The notes beneath the pieces are model-generated. The model was given only the letters and a program-made list of their open reading frames with translations, was not told the origin of the DNA and did not search any database. This document shows positions 58,300 through 58,761 of a stretch of DNA of 58,761 nucleotides, piece by piece (the first letter of the stretch is position 1; each line of letters begins with the position of its first letter). The DNA lies in NCBI GenBank assembly GCA_913030605.1, contig CAJWEZ010000024.1, forward strand, positions 1 through 58,761. Direction: 5' to 3'. The stretch comes from an uncultured Spirochaeta sp. (GTDB lineage Bacteria; Spirochaetota; Spirochaetia; DSM-27196; Alkalispirochaetaceae). Position numbers and translations under genes: made by a program.

Positions 58300-58761
58300 T
58301 CGATTACCTCCCAGTGCCCGGTCTTGCGTGAGCCCACACGCCGCACTCGTCCGTCCTTTTTCAATCTCTGTATCCGGCGTTTGACCGTTGCGACGCTGAC
58401 ACCGAGGTGTCCGGCGAGATCATCGTAACTCGATGATGGTTGGACCCGGAGGATATTCAGGAGCTCATCGCCGGGTGTGCGGTATCGTTGTGGTTCCGAA
58501 ACGAACGACTCGGTAACCGACTGTCCGTTCCAAGGGGGGCGATACACCATCGCGGAAAACTGGTTTCGATCCCGATCGTCAACAAATTCGATCTTCTGCC
58601 ACGCGGCAAGCGCCCGGCGGATTCCGGAGCCGAGTCCATGGTACGGGAGCAAGCCCTTGGATGCCACGGAGACGATGACGGGATTTCTGATGTTGGCGAT
58701 CCCGGCTGTAAGCGCCCGCAGAAAAACATAAGGATCTGAGAGAAATGACCGAATTATCGTA
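58296..58761 (-). CDS. C-terminal part of an AAA_4/AlbA_2-type ATP-binding regulator (partial)
   Basis: An open frame of 154 codons enters from the right edge. It has TAGIANIRNPVIVSVASKG, then the typical LLPYHGLGSGIRRALAAW and FVDDRDRNQFSAMVYRP, the C-terminal signature of divergent-AAA (Schlafen-like, RecG-related) proteins. A winged helix-turn-helix follows (SYDDLAGHLGVSVATVKRRIQRLKKDGRVRRVG). The ATP-binding N-terminal part lies outside the window. A GTG at 58667 in the frame is not the true start. It is translationally coupled to the truncated fragment. Such proteins are frequent in defence and mobile islands. Confidence 0.75.
   Translation of the reverse strand, partial: TIIRSFLSDPYVFLRALTAGIANIRNPVIVSVASKGLLPYHGLGSGIRRALAAWQKIEFVDDRDRNQFSAMVYRPPWNGQSVTESFVSEPQRYRTPGDELLNILRVQPSSSYDDLAGHLGVSVATVKRRIQRLKKDGRVRRVGSRKTGHWEVIE

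Overview
The window is a gene-dense, GC-rich stretch of a free-living type of spirochaete chromosome. The evidence is the combination of two FlaA sheath proteins, two tandem FlaB core flagellins, the flgN-flgK-flgL-fliW-csrA operon next to flaB-flaB-flaG-fliD, and a spirochaete-style infC-rpmI-rplT-zapB-zapA cluster. I could not identify the species. About 60 genes are supported. No gap above 300 bases lacks a gene or a describable leader.

Layout. 1-1.8 kb: a TetR regulator cut by the left edge, a divergent haemolysin III membrane protein and an orphan. 1.9-6.8 kb: a redox block with a lipoprotein carrying two FMN-binding domains, a UbiA-family prenyltransferase, a polyprenyl diphosphate synthase and a type II NADH dehydrogenase with an extra membrane domain. 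This gene set matches the core of flavin-based extracellular electron transfer loci. 7-11.6 kb: an MFS transporter fused to helical repeats, a Ca/Na exchanger and a GH1 glycosidase. 11.6-16.7 kb (minus strand): an ECF sigma, anti-sigma, exported caspase-like protease with surface repeats, DUF4097 protein and outer-membrane barrel, apparently one regulated envelope module. 16.7-20.4 kb: PCMT and a proXVW-type osmolyte ABC transporter. 20.7-25.7 kb: tatD, a cNMP-domain histidine kinase, the flaA pair and two unknown envelope genes. 25.8-31.6 kb: metX-metW, the translation cluster, zapB/zapA, PilZ and TPR proteins. 31.8-43.1 kb: the flagellar filament region with tsaE/tsaB. 43.2-58 kb: trxB, a secreted GH3 hexosaminidase, glgA, mrfA/mrfB, glgC, an orphan CheB, a PerR-like repressor, a methyltransferase, an amino-acid permease and GNAT proteins. 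58.05 kb: tRNA-Asp. Beyond it the DNA looks less GC-rich and holds the truncated end of what may be a defence island.

How it works together. The flagellar genes form a homeostatic loop: FliW and CsrA are encoded beside the filament genes, and the leaders of flaB1, flaB2 and flaG carry hairpins that present GGA in the loop, as CsrA targets do. Two promoter styles coexist. Flagellar and translation genes have leaders with strong Shine-Dalgarno sequences. A set of housekeeping genes (HlyIII, MFS, GH1, tatD, GH3, glgC, perR and its neighbour) has the -10 element 6-8 bases before the start codon and no usable Shine-Dalgarno sequence, which implies leaderless mRNAs.
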